Origin: CBETVX01 sp965539935 | Lineage (GTDB): Bacteria > Bacillota > Clostridia > Peptostreptococcales > Caminicellaceae | Direction of reading: 5' to 3' | Assembly (NCBI GenBank): GCA_965539935.1 | Contig: CBETVX010000002.1 | Location: forward strand, 30,226 to 94,225 | Length of the DNA: 64,000 nt | In this document: piece by piece, positions 17,995-27,164 of the stretch | Layout of the letters: the number at the start of each line of letters is the position of its first letter | Numbering within the stretch: the first letter of the stretch is position 1 | Translations under genes and position numbers: made by a program | Notes under the pieces: generated by a model | Told to the model about the DNA's origin: nothing | Databases searched by the model: none | The model's input: the letters and a program-made list of their open reading frames with translations, nothing else

Positions 17995-19335
17995 TTGGAT
18001 TTATTACAACTTAAAAAAAAGAAGATTTCAGAATTGCGGGAAATAGCTAAGACTTTAAAGATTAAAGGATATAGTAAATACAAAAAAGATGAATTGATAA
18101 AGCTTATAACTGATAATAAACAGGAATCTGAAAATAATAGGAATGAAGAGTGTAAAATAGACAATGCTATTTCAAGGGCAAATCTTCCCGATAAAATCAA
18201 TGATGAAATAGAAAAAAATAATGAGGCAGATCTAGTTGAAGGTGTACTTGAGATTATGCCCGATGGATTTGGCTTTATGAGATTTCATAACTTTTTATCT
18301 AGTGAACTTGATGTTTATGTCTCTCCTTCCCAAATTAGAAAATTCAATCTAAAAACTGGTGATAAAATACAAGGGATTACTAGACCAGCAAAAAGCAGTG
18401 AGAAATTTAGAGCACTTTTGTATGTGCAAAAGGTAAATGGAGATAATCCTGAGGTTGCTTCAAAGAGACCTAATTTTGAGAACCTTACTCCTATCTATCC
18501 AGATCAGAGATTAACCTTGGAGATTAATCCATCAGATTTGTCAATGAGACTAATAGACTTTATAGCACCAATTGGAAAGGGACAGAGAGGACTCATAGTT
18601 GCCCCACCTAAGGCAGGAAAAACTATCTTGCTCCAAAAGATTGCAAAAAGCATTTCTCAAAACTATCCCGATGTTGAAATAATTGTATTACTCATAGATG
18701 AACGACCAGAAGAAGTTACTGATATGAAGCGTTCAATAGACGCTGAAGTAATTTACTCGACCTTTGATGAGCTTCCAAATCATCACATTAAGGTTGCAGA
18801 AATGGTGCTAAACAGAGCCCAAAGGCTAGTGGAGCAGAAAAAGGATGTAGTAATATTACTAGATAGTATAACAAGGCTGGCTAGAGCATATAACCTTACA
18901 ATACCAGCCACAGGAAGAACCCTTTCAGGTGGTTTAGACCCAGCTGCCCTTCACAAACCAAAGAGATTCTTTGGAGCAGCAAGAAATATAGAAGAGGGAG
19001 GAAGTCTTACTATTCTTGCTACAGCCCTTATAGAAACCGGTAGTAGAATGGATGATGTAATCTATGAGGAATTTAAGGGAACAGGCAATATGGAACTCCA
19101 TCTAGATAGAAAATTATCAGAAAAGAGGATATTCCCAGCAGTAGATATAAACAGATCCGGTACCAGAAGAGAAGAACTTCTTCTAAATCAAAAAGAGCTT
19201 GAAACTATTTGGAATATAAGAAGAGCTTTAGGAAACAATAATACCCAAGAGGTAACTGAATCCATTATAAACCAATTAATGGTTACTAAAACTAATGATG
19301 AGTTCATAGATAAGATGAGAAAAAGTATTTTTTAA
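17995..19335 (+). CDS. rho: Transcription termination factor Rho
   Basis: Rho is a hexameric RNA-dependent ATPase that terminates transcripts. The 446-residue protein has a Rho-N domain (residues 1-45), a charged linker, the RNA-binding cold-shock-like domain with DGFGFMRF near residue 90, and the motor with P-loop PPKAGKT at 204-210. RTLSGGLDPAALHKPKRFFGAARN is the conserved Q/R-loop region. It starts at TTG 17995 after CGGAGGTG. The heptad inverted pair upstream lies in its leader; a role in control is only a suggestion. Confidence 0.97.
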   Translation: MDLLQLKKKKISELREIAKTLKIKGYSKYKKDELIKLITDNKQESENNRNEECKIDNAISRANLPDKINDEIEKNNEADLVEGVLEIMPDGFGFMRFHNFLSSELDVYVSPSQIRKFNLKTGDKIQGITRPAKSSEKFRALLYVQKVNGDNPEVASKRPNFENLTPIYPDQRLTLEINPSDLSMRLIDFIAPIGKGQRGLIVAPPKAGKTILLQKIAKSISQNYPDVEIIVLLIDERPEEVTDMKRSIDAEVIYSTFDELPNHHIKVAEMVLNRAQRLVEQKKDVVILLDSITRLARAYNLTIPATGRTLSGGLDPAALHKPKRFFGAARNIEEGGSLTILATALIETGSRMDDVIYEEFKGTGNMELHLDRKLSEKRIFPAVDINRSGTRREELLLNQKELETIWNIRRALGNNNTQEVTESIINQLMVTKTNDEFIDKMRKSIF

Positions 19336-19338
19336 ATC

Positions 19339-19367
19339 TTGCAATGAAAATGATGCTATGTTATAAT
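19339..19367 (+). promoter_or_regulatory. Vegetative promoter for rpmE
   Basis: TTGCAA (19339-19344) and a perfect TATAAT (19362-19367) are separated by 17 bases. The expected start is near 19374, giving a leader of about 64 bases. This is the cleanest SigA-type promoter I see in the window. Confidence 0.75.
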
Positions 19368-19437
19368 TTAATGGTTGACAAAGAAAAGTAGATTTATTAA
19401 TATATATAGAAGAAATACAATGAAAGAGGTGAAACTC

Positions 19438-19638
19438 ATGAAAGAAGGAATTCATCCAAAATATGAAAAGACTATGGTTAAATGCGCTTGCGGAAATACT
19501 TTTGAAACAAGATCAACTAAAGATGAAATCAGAGTAGAAATTTGTTCTGAATGCCATCCATTCTACACTGGAAACCAAAAAACTGTAGAACGTGGTGGTA
19601 GAGCAGAGAAATTCAAGAAAAAGTACGGCATTAAGTAA
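19438..19638 (+). CDS. rpmE: 50S ribosomal protein L31, zinc-binding form
   Basis: This 66-residue protein has the four zinc-ligand cysteines C16, C18, C36 and C39 that define the C+ form of L31. The pattern MKEGIHPKYEKTMVKCACGN is canonical. ATG 19438 follows GAGGTG with 7 bases between; upstream in-frame codons extend the frame but are not family-like. In Bacillus the zinc form of L31 is replaced by a zinc-free paralogue under zinc limitation; no paralogue is in this window. The gene has its own promoter and terminator. Confidence 0.97.
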   Translation: MKEGIHPKYEKTMVKCACGNTFETRSTKDEIRVEICSECHPFYTGNQKTVERGGRAEKFKKKYGIK

Positions 19639-19664
19639 TAGGGTATTATCAAGAAGATTCAATC

Positions 19665-19700
19665 AGGTTAGAGAAAAAATTTCTCTAACCTTATTTTATG
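19665..19700 (+). terminator. Terminator after rpmE
   Basis: A perfect 12-bp stem (19665-19676 with 19680-19691) with an AAA loop is followed by TATTTTA. Confidence 0.85.
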
Positions 19701-19708
19701 TATAAAAA

Positions 19709-19899
19709 ACAGGTAACAGGTCATAGGTTACAGGTTACAGGAATGATTAGTTGCAGGTAACAGGTGGCGGGTAACGGGCAATAGAGTAGTCTATAAGGTG
19801 TTAAAAAGACCCAAAAGAATTGACTCTAGTTCTGTTCCCTGTGACCTATAACCTGTAACATGGTTTTCTGTCACCTGATACCTGTCACCTGATACCTGA
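19709..19899. repeat. Largest inverted heptad pair, ACAGGTA type, between rpmE and tdk
   Basis: The left arm has about nine ACAGGTN-like units (19709-19741 and 19751-19782). The right arm has matching CCTGTNA/ACCTGAT units (19831-19860, 19868-19899). The lead-in TTGACTCTAGTTCTGTT begins at 19820. The right arm ends 6 bases before the tdk ribosome site. Confidence 0.92.
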
Positions 19900-19915
19900 A
19901 AACCGGAGGTTTTTA

Positions 19916-20506
19916 ATGGCTAAACTATACTTTAGATATGGAGCTATGAATAGTGGAAAAACAACAAATTTAATGCAAGTTGCTCACAATTATAAAGAAC
20001 GTGGAATGCAGTCCATCGTTATTAAACCCCAAACAGATATTAAAGGTGGTAAAAAAGTAGTATCTAGATTAGGAGTTTCTCAAAAAGTAGATATGTTGAT
20101 TGATGACAAACAAAATATATATGACGAAATAGTAAAGTGGATAGATGGAAATGGAGACTTACACTGCGTCCTTGTGGATGAAGTTCAATTTATGAAGAAA
20201 GAACAAATTGACCAACTTTTTGAAATAGCAGTAAAATTAAATATACCAGTAATATGCTACGGACTTAGAACAGATTTTAAAATGGATGGATTTGAAGGCA
20301 GCGAGAGATTATTATTATTAGCCCATAGTATAGAAGAACTTAAAACCATATGTACCTGTGGGAAAAAGGCTGTACTTAATGGAAGAAAGATAAATGGGAA
20401 ATTTGTATTTGAAGGTCAGCAGGTGGCAATAGATAATGTAGGGGATGTGACCTATCAATCCCTATGTGCAGAATGTTATTTCAAATATAAAGAAAATAAT
20501 GAATAA
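19916..20506 (+). CDS. tdk: Thymidine kinase, type II
   Basis: Tdk phosphorylates thymidine to dTMP in salvage. The 196-residue protein has the P-loop GAMNSGKTT near residue 9, VLVDEVQF (Walker B-like), and zinc cysteines CTCGKK and CAEC near the C-terminus. All match the tetrameric bacterial type II enzyme. ATG 19916 follows CGGAGG. It lies between rpmE and yqhQ, as in the Bacillus-type order. Confidence 0.96.
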   Translation: MAKLYFRYGAMNSGKTTNLMQVAHNYKERGMQSIVIKPQTDIKGGKKVVSRLGVSQKVDMLIDDKQNIYDEIVKWIDGNGDLHCVLVDEVQFMKKEQIDQLFEIAVKLNIPVICYGLRTDFKMDGFEGSERLLLLAHSIEELKTICTCGKKAVLNGRKINGKFVFEGQQVAIDNVGDVTYQSLCAECYFKYKENNE

Positions 20507-20661
20507 ATAGGCTTATAAAAATTATTATACTACCATATAAATATAAAATTATGGGTCTTACATAAATCATATGTTATAATTACAATTAGGTAACAGGGAA
20601 GAACATGAAGAGTGTTTTGATAGATTATCGATTTTGATGTTTGACCTAAAAGATTGACCTT

Positions 20662-20716
20662 AAAACTAAGAACTAAGAGCTGAGAACTAACAATGCGTCG
20701 TTAGACGCCTTTGTTC
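20662..20716. repeat. GAACTAA heptad array plus GCGTC hairpin, upstream of yqhQ
   Basis: Four or so units of form AAGAACT/AGAGCTG are followed by a stem-loop: AACAATGCGTC (20689-20699), loop GTTA, then GACGCCTTTGTT (20704-20715). The same composite occurs at 31197-31285 and 54203-54264. A SigA-like TATAAT at 20575-20580 lies upstream. Confidence 0.85.
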
Positions 20717-20733
20717 TAGAAAGTTGGTGAATT

Positions 20734-21654
20734 ATGAGCAAGGTAAGTGTAGGCGGCCAAGCCCTTATAGAAGGGGTTATGATGAAGGGGCCTGACAAAA
20801 TATCTATGGCAGTAAGAAAGATGGATGGAGAAATTATAATAAAAGAGGAGTCAGTAAGTAAAATAGAGAAATCAAAGCTAGTAAAAATTCCAATATTCAG
20901 GGGAGTTATAGCCCTTATAAATTCTATGGTTACTGGTATAAAAGCCTTAACCTATTCTGCCCAATTTTTCGAGGAAGGCTATGAAGAGGAAGAAAAGAGT
21001 AGACTTGAAAAGTGGATAGATAAAAAATTTGGAGACAGAGCCGATGATATAATGATATATATTTCAGTGGCATTGGCAATAGCTATGGCAATCCTTATAT
21101 TTATGATTATACCCACCTTTATAATAAATTTTCTAAAGACTAAAATAAATAATGACTTAGTATTAAGTGCCTTAGAGGGTATACTAAAAATAGTTATGTT
21201 TCTTGCATATATCGGTTTCATTTCAAAGCTCAAGGAAGTCCAAAGAGTATTTCAATATCATGGTGCTGAACATAAGGCAATACATTGTTACGAAAGCGGT
21301 AAATCCCTTACAGTAGAAAATGCCAGAAGTTTTACAAGACTTCATCCAAGATGTGGTACTAGCTTTTTGCTTATTGTTATGGTTACAAGTATATTGATAT
21401 TCTCCCTATTTGGATGGGGAAATCCTCTCCTTAGAGTACTACTTAAACTAGTATTTTTACCATTAGTAGCTGGTATATCCTACGAAATAATTAAACTTTC
21501 ATCAAAAAGTAATTCAAAATTACTATGTGCCATTAGTTATCCAGGGCTTATGTTACAAAAATTAACTACCCAAGAACCCGATGACAGTCAATTAGAGGTA
21601 GCTATAGCAGCCCTTAAAAGTGCCATAAAATTAGATGAGGATAATGACAGATGA
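20734..21654 (+). CDS. yqhQ: DUF1385 membrane protein, YqhQ family
   Basis: The 306-residue protein begins VGGQALIEGVMMKGPDKISMAVR, the signature of DUF1385. It has four or so membrane helices (about 108-135, 140-165, 205-230, 235-255) and a conserved FQYHGAEHKAIHCYE motif with histidines that might bind metal. Function is not established. The last bases overlap the prmC start (ATGA), indicating translational coupling with prmC-prfA, a common arrangement in Clostridia. Confidence 0.9.
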   Translation: MSKVSVGGQALIEGVMMKGPDKISMAVRKMDGEIIIKEESVSKIEKSKLVKIPIFRGVIALINSMVTGIKALTYSAQFFEEGYEEEEKSRLEKWIDKKFGDRADDIMIYISVALAIAMAILIFMIIPTFIINFLKTKINNDLVLSALEGILKIVMFLAYIGFISKLKEVQRVFQYHGAEHKAIHCYESGKSLTVENARSFTRLHPRCGTSFLLIVMVTSILIFSLFGWGNPLLRVLLKLVFLPLVAGISYEIIKLSSKSNSKLLCAISYPGLMLQKLTTQEPDDSQLEVAIAALKSAIKLDEDNDR

Positions 21655-22514
21655 TAAGTATTAATCAAGCATTAAAAGAAACGGTGGGAAAACTAGAGGG
21701 GATAGCTACTACACCTCTTTTAGATGCCCAGGTCTTACTTTCTAATGTACTTCAAAAAGATAGGTTATATATTATATTAAATGGAGATAAAATATTAACT
21801 AAAGATGAATATAATGAGTATAATAAAATGATAGACCTAAGACTGCAAGGGGTTCCAGTTCAATATATAGTAAAAAAGCAGGAATTTATGGGACTAGACT
21901 TTATGGTGGATAAAGGGGTACTTATTCCAAGGCCCGATACGGAAATATTAGTTGAAAAGGTTTTAAGCCATATAAAGAAAGATAAGGAATATAGAATAAT
22001 CGATATAGGTACTGGTAGTGGTGCCATAACGGTGAGTCTTGCTAAATATATAGAAAAATCCTATGTATATTCTGTGGATATATCTGAAAAAGCCATAGAA
22101 ATAGCAAAAACCAATGCAGAAAAACATGGAGTATTATCAAAAATAAATTTCCTGCAGGGCAGTTTATTTGAACCCATTGAGAATATAGGAATTAAGGGAA
22201 AGATAGACATATTAGTCTCAAATCCTCCCTATATTCCAAGTAAAGATATAGAAAATCTACAGGTAGAGGTGTCGAAATATGAGCCCAAAATTGCATTAGA
22301 TGGTGGAGAAGATGGCCTAGATTTTTACAGAAAAATTATTTATCACAGCAGAAATTATCTAAAAAAAGGGGGCTACATAGCCTTAGAGGTAGGACATGAT
22401 CAAGCTCAAAGAGTAAAGGAAATAATGGAGAGTTATGAAGAATATGTGGATATAGAGATAACTAAAGACTTAGCAGGTATAGATAGGGTAGTCAGTGGAA
22501 CTTACAATTATTAA
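21651..22514 (+). CDS. prmC: Peptide-release-factor glutamine N5-methyltransferase
   Basis: PrmC methylates the glutamine of the GGQ motif in release factors RF1 and RF2. The 287-residue protein has an N-terminal helical substrate-binding domain, the SAM-binding IIDIGTGSGAITVSLAK near residue 115, and the catalytic NPPY at 191-194. It overlaps yqhQ by 4 bases and is followed 12 bases later by prfA, its substrate. Confidence 0.96.
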   Translation: MISINQALKETVGKLEGIATTPLLDAQVLLSNVLQKDRLYIILNGDKILTKDEYNEYNKMIDLRLQGVPVQYIVKKQEFMGLDFMVDKGVLIPRPDTEILVEKVLSHIKKDKEYRIIDIGTGSGAITVSLAKYIEKSYVYSVDISEKAIEIAKTNAEKHGVLSKINFLQGSLFEPIENIGIKGKIDILVSNPPYIPSKDIENLQVEVSKYEPKIALDGGEDGLDFYRKIIYHSRNYLKKGGYIALEVGHDQAQRVKEIMESYEEYVDIEITKDLAGIDRVVSGTYNY

Positions 22515-22526
22515 TGGGGTGATATT

Positions 22527-23594
22527 ATGTTTGATAAACTTAATTTTATAGAAGAAAAGTATGAAGATTTAAGTAAAAAAATTGCCGATCCAGAAATAAT
22601 AAGCGATCAACCTACGTGGCAAAAGTATATGAAGGAGCATGCTTCATTAAAGCCTATAGTAGATAAGTATAAAGAATATAAGGAAGTACTAGAGGGGATA
22701 GAAGAGGCAAAGGGAATTTTAAATGAAAGTAAAGATGAAGAATTTAGAGAAATGGCTAAAATGGAGCTTGAAGAACTGGAAACTAAAATAGAGCCATTAC
22801 AACAAGAGCTTAAGATTTTACTTATACCAAAGGATCCTAACGATGAAAAGAATGTTATTGTTGAAATAAGAGCTGGAGCCGGTGGAGATGAAGCTGGATT
22901 ATTTGCTGCAGAGCTTTTTAGACTATACTCAAGATATGCAGAAAGAAAAAGATGGAAAATAGAAATGATGAGTTTAAATGAAACAGGGGTAGGAGGAATA
23001 AAGGAAGTTATCTTTATGATAAAGGGTAATGGAGCCTACTCAAGACTTAAATATGAAAGTGGAGTTCATAGGGTACAGAGAATTCCATCTACAGAATCTG
23101 GAGGTAGAATCCATACATCAACTGCTACAGTAGCCGTTCTTCCTGAAGTTGATGATGTGGAAGTTGAAATTCATCAAAATGACCTTAGAGTAGATGTATT
23201 TAGATCATCGGGTAATGGGGGACAAAGTGTTAATACTACTGACTCTGCCGTAAGAATTACCCACCTACCTACTGGTATGGTAGTAACTTGTCAAGATGAA
23301 AAATCACAGCTTAAAAATAAGGAAAAGGCATTAAAAGTACTTAAGGCTAGACTTTATGAGCAAATCATGGCTGAACAAAATGCAGAAATAGCAGAGGCAA
23401 GAAAAAGTCAAGTTGGATCAGGGGAAAGAAGTGAAAAAATCAGAACATACAATTATCCACAAAGCCGTGTAACAGACCATAGAATAGGATTAACTATCCA
23501 CAGGTTAAATCAGTTTCTAGATGGGGAAATAGATGAAGTGGTAGACGCGCTAATTACAACTGACCAAGCAGAAAAACTAAAGAAATTAAGCTAA
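22527..23594 (+). CDS. prfA: Peptide chain release factor 1
   Basis: RF1 reads UAA and UAG stop codons. The 355-residue protein carries GGQ at residues 231-233 and the stop-codon recognition tripeptide of PxT form (PST in RIPSTESGGRIHTS), which places it as RF1 rather than RF2. ATG 22527 follows GGGGTGAT. It is followed by a strong terminator, ending the yqhQ-prmC-prfA unit. Confidence 0.97.
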   Translation: MFDKLNFIEEKYEDLSKKIADPEIISDQPTWQKYMKEHASLKPIVDKYKEYKEVLEGIEEAKGILNESKDEEFREMAKMELEELETKIEPLQQELKILLIPKDPNDEKNVIVEIRAGAGGDEAGLFAAELFRLYSRYAERKRWKIEMMSLNETGVGGIKEVIFMIKGNGAYSRLKYESGVHRVQRIPSTESGGRIHTSTATVAVLPEVDDVEVEIHQNDLRVDVFRSSGNGGQSVNTTDSAVRITHLPTGMVVTCQDEKSQLKNKEKALKVLKARLYEQIMAEQNAEIAEARKSQVGSGERSEKIRTYNYPQSRVTDHRIGLTIHRLNQFLDGEIDEVVDALITTDQAEKLKKLS

Positions 23595-23600
23595 TAAATA

Positions 23601-23629
23601 GGGACAACACAAAGGGTGTTGTCCTTTTT
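23601..23629 (+). terminator. Terminator after prfA
   Basis: GGGACAACAC pairs with GTGTTGTCC around a short loop, followed by TTTTT. Confidence 0.88.
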
Positions 23630-23974
23630 GGATACAAGGGTACAATTATTCTATATCCTACTTGCTTTAGGAATGTTAAAAAATTAACTTAATTTATAAG
23701 CTGTTGAAAAAATTGGATAGTAGGAGTATACTAATAAGCAGTAAATTATTATATTAAAAATAAACCCCTGGGAATAATAATACAAATAATAAAAATTTTG
23801 CTATTAGATATCAGTCATTTATAGAAGCAATATATAATCATATAAATCAAGCTTCAAAATGGATAACAACTACAAAATGAAAAGAAGGTGTAAGTATGGT
23901 ATTTAGTAGCTTAGTAGTCACGTAAAGCTCCTTTTAAATTATAAACACCAAAAAATTTGAAGGGAGTAATTAAA
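23630..23974. other. Gap before the antiporter gene
   Basis: About 345 A/T-rich bases with no supported gene. Only a degenerate trace of the GCCATTA-type heptad (near 23800) is seen. The promoter of the antiporter gene must lie here, but I cannot place it with confidence. Confidence 0.4.
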
Positions 23975-25129
23975 TTGGAGCCAAAACTACTATTTCTACT
24001 GCATATAGCAATTATTTTATTAGCGGCAAACATAGGTGGACTAGTCAGTAAAAGATTTAAACAACCAGCAGTACTAGGCCAAATATTGGTAGGTATAATA
24101 TTAGGAATGGGTTTTATAGAAAAAACAGAAACCATAGAACATCTAGCGGAAATCGGAGTAATATTTTTAATGTTTAATGCAGGTCTTGAAACAGATGTTA
24201 ATGAACTTAAAGCCTCTGGCAAATCATCTTCATTAATTGCCCTAGGAGGAGTACTTACTCCCTTGATATTAGTAACCGGCGGGATATATGTACTAACTAA
24301 AAATTTTATAGCAAGTATATTTATGGGAGTAATTTCTACAGCCACAAGTGTCAGTATATCAGTACAAACCCTTAGGGAAATAGGAAAAATGAAGACAAAA
24401 CAAGGTATAGGTATTCTAGGAGCTGCCATTATAGATGATGTAGTAGGTATCATACTACTTACAGTGGTTGTTGGAGTAGTAAAACCTGGGCCTGAAAACA
24501 GTCTATTCTTAGTAATAAGCAAAATAATCACATTTTTCATAATAACATTTATAATTGGATATATCGTAATAAAGGGACTATCAAAACTATCAACGAAGGT
24601 TTATTTAGAAGATAGAATAATTACATTCGCAATAATTTTCTGTTTTATACTTGCTTTTCTATCAGAGGAACTAGGAGTAGCAGCAATAACAGGGGCTTAC
24701 TTTTCAGGAATAGTTTTTTCCATGACCACCCACAGATATAAATTATCCCATGAGGTCCATAAATTATCTATGATTATGTTTACTCCAATATTTTTTGTAG
24801 CAATAGGATTAGGAGTTGATATAGTATCGGCTATGAAGGCCCTTGGAGTAGGAATGGTTATCATTGTATTAGGAGGACTGGGAAAGGTTATTGGTTGTGG
24901 ACTTGGAGCCCGTATATCAGGTTTCCCAAAAAGAGAATCCTTGCAGATTGGTATTGGGATGGTGCCTAGAGCTGAAGTATCCATAATAATAGCCAATTTA
25001 GGGGTAGCAATAGGGGTTATAACTAGAAAGGAAATGGCAGCAGTTATACTAATGGTTTTAGTAACCACCCTTATAACACCATCTTTATTAAAATGGAGCT
25101 TCACCCCAAAGGAAACTAAGGCCAGCTAA
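23975..25129 (+). CDS. CPA2-family cation:proton antiporter
   Basis: This integral membrane protein of about 384 residues has roughly 12 helices. It carries FKQPAVLGQILVGIILG near the N-terminus and the paired aspartates of helix 5 (GAAIIDDVVGIILL), typical of electrogenic Na+/H+ exchangers such as NapA. There is no C-terminal RCK/TrkA domain, unlike K+-efflux KefB proteins. AAGGGAG at 23960-23966 supports TTG 23975; the earlier TTG at 23957 lies before this site. A strong terminator follows. The ion is inferred from the DD motif and is not certain. It would suit a cell that uses sodium bioenergetics. Confidence 0.88.
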   Translation: MEPKLLFLLHIAIILLAANIGGLVSKRFKQPAVLGQILVGIILGMGFIEKTETIEHLAEIGVIFLMFNAGLETDVNELKASGKSSSLIALGGVLTPLILVTGGIYVLTKNFIASIFMGVISTATSVSISVQTLREIGKMKTKQGIGILGAAIIDDVVGIILLTVVVGVVKPGPENSLFLVISKIITFFIITFIIGYIVIKGLSKLSTKVYLEDRIITFAIIFCFILAFLSEELGVAAITGAYFSGIVFSMTTHRYKLSHEVHKLSMIMFTPIFFVAIGLGVDIVSAMKALGVGMVIIVLGGLGKVIGCGLGARISGFPKRESLQIGIGMVPRAEVSIIIANLGVAIGVITRKEMAAVILMVLVTTLITPSLLKWSFTPKETKAS

Positions 25130-25158
25130 ACGATGACTAATGTCATCGTTTTTTTATT
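25128..25158 (+). terminator. Terminator after the antiporter gene
   Basis: A perfect stem AAACGATGAC / GTCATCGTTT with a 4-base loop is followed by TTTTT. Confidence 0.9.
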
Positions 25159-25266
25159 GCATAAAAGATTATACATCTTAAATTTGCTAAATTCAAGCAA
25201 TACAGAGAGTAATAAACTATTATCAGTAAATATTGGTTTTCATTTTTCGCCTAAAAGAATGACTTT

Positions 25267-25304
25267 AAAACTAGGAACTGAGAATGATCAACTAAGAACT
25301 AACA
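25267..25304. repeat. Heptad array, GAACTAA type, before motA
   Basis: About five degenerate units of form GAACTNA follow the terminator. They lie inside the 316-base gap 25130-25445, which otherwise shows no gene; a 62-codon frame there spans the terminator hairpin and is not credible. Confidence 0.7.
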
Positions 25305-25445
25305 ATGGATGGTTTATATAATTAATTTAGTTTTTTGCATATATATGATAAACTGTATTTGGATCAATGAATTTATATTTTTATCTTTGCCATCAGCTAT
25401 GGACCTATATTATAAAGTTTTACAAAATAGAAAAGGAGGATACCT

Positions 25446-26270
25446 TTGAATAACTTAAACAAAGATAAAATAATTAAAATATCCACCATTGCTTTACTTG
25501 TATTAGTGCTTGTACATTCAATATTAGGAACCATATCATTTGATAGCTTTTTCAATTTAAAAGCCTTAGAAATAATTATAGCAGGTATATTTATATCGGT
25601 TATAATTAGTTATTCCTTTGATACATTGGTATTCACAATAGGAGTTATAAGAGAGAGTTTTAAAAGCCAAATAGACTATGAAAGTGATATATTTACCATA
25701 TACGAATTTTCTAAAGAAATAAAAAAGAATGGAGCTCTAAAGCTACAGCCTGAAATTGCTAGATTGGAAAATGACTTTATTAGGGATGCTATGAATTTAA
25801 TATGTGATTGTGAAAGTGTACAAAGTATTAGAGAAGTCCTTGAAAAAGACATAGAGTCAAGGAAAATAAAATTGCTTAGGGCATATAACCTATTAAAAAT
25901 GATCTCCCAAGTGGCACCGGCATTTGGCCTTATAGGCACCCTGTTGGGAATGATAGGATTGCTGTCAAATATGGACAATCCACAACTAATAGTATCCAAT
26001 ATGTCATCGGCATTAGTTAGTACATTGTATGGGGCCCTTATAGCCAATTTTATAGCAATTCCCCTTATGGGAAGGGTAATGGAGCTAATAAATAAAAAAA
26101 CCCTGCAATATAAAATAATAGCGGAGGGAGTAATACTCATAGCCAAAAACGAAACAGTTAGAAATGTATTTGATAAAATGAATGTTATGCTTCCCGACCA
26201 TAAGAGACTTCAATATCCTAAAAAACCTCTAAGGAAAGGGGTATATGGTACAAATGAAATTCCACTATGA
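25446..26270 (+). CDS. motA: MotA/TolQ/ExbB-type stator protein
   Basis: The 274-residue protein has membrane helices at about 11-28 and 40-60 and a second pair near 155-175 and 190-210, separated by a cytoplasmic domain. APAFGLIGTLLGMIGLLSNM is the conserved pore-helix motif of MotA proteins. It overlaps the next gene, which encodes a MotB-type partner, so the pair should form an ion-driven stator for the flagellar motor. A non-motility role (ExbB-like) cannot be excluded, as no other motor genes are adjacent. Confidence 0.85.
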   Translation: MNNLNKDKIIKISTIALLVLVLVHSILGTISFDSFFNLKALEIIIAGIFISVIISYSFDTLVFTIGVIRESFKSQIDYESDIFTIYEFSKEIKKNGALKLQPEIARLENDFIRDAMNLICDCESVQSIREVLEKDIESRKIKLLRAYNLLKMISQVAPAFGLIGTLLGMIGLLSNMDNPQLIVSNMSSALVSTLYGALIANFIAIPLMGRVMELINKKTLQYKIIAEGVILIAKNETVRNVFDKMNVMLPDHKRLQYPKKPLRKGVYGTNEIPL

Positions 26271-26985
26271 AGAAAATAATATGGATTACGAAGGAGATAT
26301 ATCAAATAGCTGGATGATAATATACAGCGATATGATAACCATAATACTATGCTTTTTTATTATCTTTTTTACTTTTACAGCAGAGGAAAATACACTGTTA
26401 TTTAAGCTTAAGAATTCACTGGAAAATAAAGTGAGTAAGCTAAATACAGAGGTAGAAGAATTAAATACAGTAAATGAAAGACTGAAAAAGGAGACTGCCA
26501 GTCTATCTCAAAAATTATTTAACCTTACAAATATAGAAAGGGATGTAAAAACATCTAATGAAGATTTTATTTCATTCCTTAGGGATAATAATTTATTAGA
26601 AGATGTAACTATATTGGAGGATGAAAACCAGCTGGTAATTAGATTTAAAGATAGCATTCTATTTGATAGTGGAGAGGCAGAGATTAGACAAGAGGGCTAT
26701 GAAGTATTAGATAGAATTGCAGATAAATTAAAAAAGATTGAGAATGACTTTGTGGTTGAAGGATATACCGATAATGTACCTATAAAAACCCATGAATTTC
26801 CATCAAACTGGGAACTATCTTCCGCAAGGGCAATAAATGTAGTAAAATTCTTTATAAATAACAAAAATATAAATGAAGATAGAATATCCTTTAGTGGTTG
26901 GGGAGAGAGAAAACCTATAGCTTCCAACGATACCGAAGAAGGTAGAGCAAAAAATAGAAGAATAGAGATAAAAATAATTAATTAA
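26245..26985 (+). CDS. motB: MotB/OmpA-domain stator partner
   Basis: The 246-residue protein has one N-terminal membrane helix with the ion-carrying aspartate in YSDMITIILCFFIIFFTF. A coiled-coil linker follows, then a C-terminal OmpA-like peptidoglycan-binding domain (FDSGEAEIR...VEGYTDNVPI...NWELSSARA...GRAKNRRIEI). ATG 26245 overlaps the end of motA by 26 bases; ATG 26254 is an alternative start. Together with MotA it would convert ion flow into torque. A hairpin terminator follows. Confidence 0.88.
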   Translation: MVQMKFHYEENNMDYEGDISNSWMIIYSDMITIILCFFIIFFTFTAEENTLLFKLKNSLENKVSKLNTEVEELNTVNERLKKETASLSQKLFNLTNIERDVKTSNEDFISFLRDNNLLEDVTILEDENQLVIRFKDSILFDSGEAEIRQEGYEVLDRIADKLKKIENDFVVEGYTDNVPIKTHEFPSNWELSSARAINVVKFFINNKNINEDRISFSGWGERKPIASNDTEEGRAKNRRIEIKIIN

Positions 26986-27028
26986 AAATTAGCCAGATTT
27001 TGGTAAGATCTCTTTATTTAATTTAGAT

Positions 27029-27055
27029 CATCGTACAGAAATGTACGATTTTTCT
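27029..27055 (+). terminator. Terminator after motB
   Basis: TCGTACA / TGTACGA stem with a GAAA tetraloop, followed by TTTTTC. Confidence 0.85.
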
Positions 27056-27164
27056 ATGGATTTATTCCCTGTAACCTGTTACATAGTTTTAAAAGTTCTG
27101 TCCAATTCACATTGTTCATATAATTAAATAGCCTTACAAAATATAAATAGGATGTGATAAGATT

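Noticed and set aside
17825..19899. Heptad inverted pairs considered as ordinary Rho-independent terminators
   Set aside because: Most lack a T-run, several lie inside operons, and true terminators are present separately (for example at 19665 and 48755).
25133..25321. 62-codon + strand reading frame after the antiporter gene
   Set aside because: It spans the terminator hairpin and the heptad array, has no ribosome site, and looks like chance.
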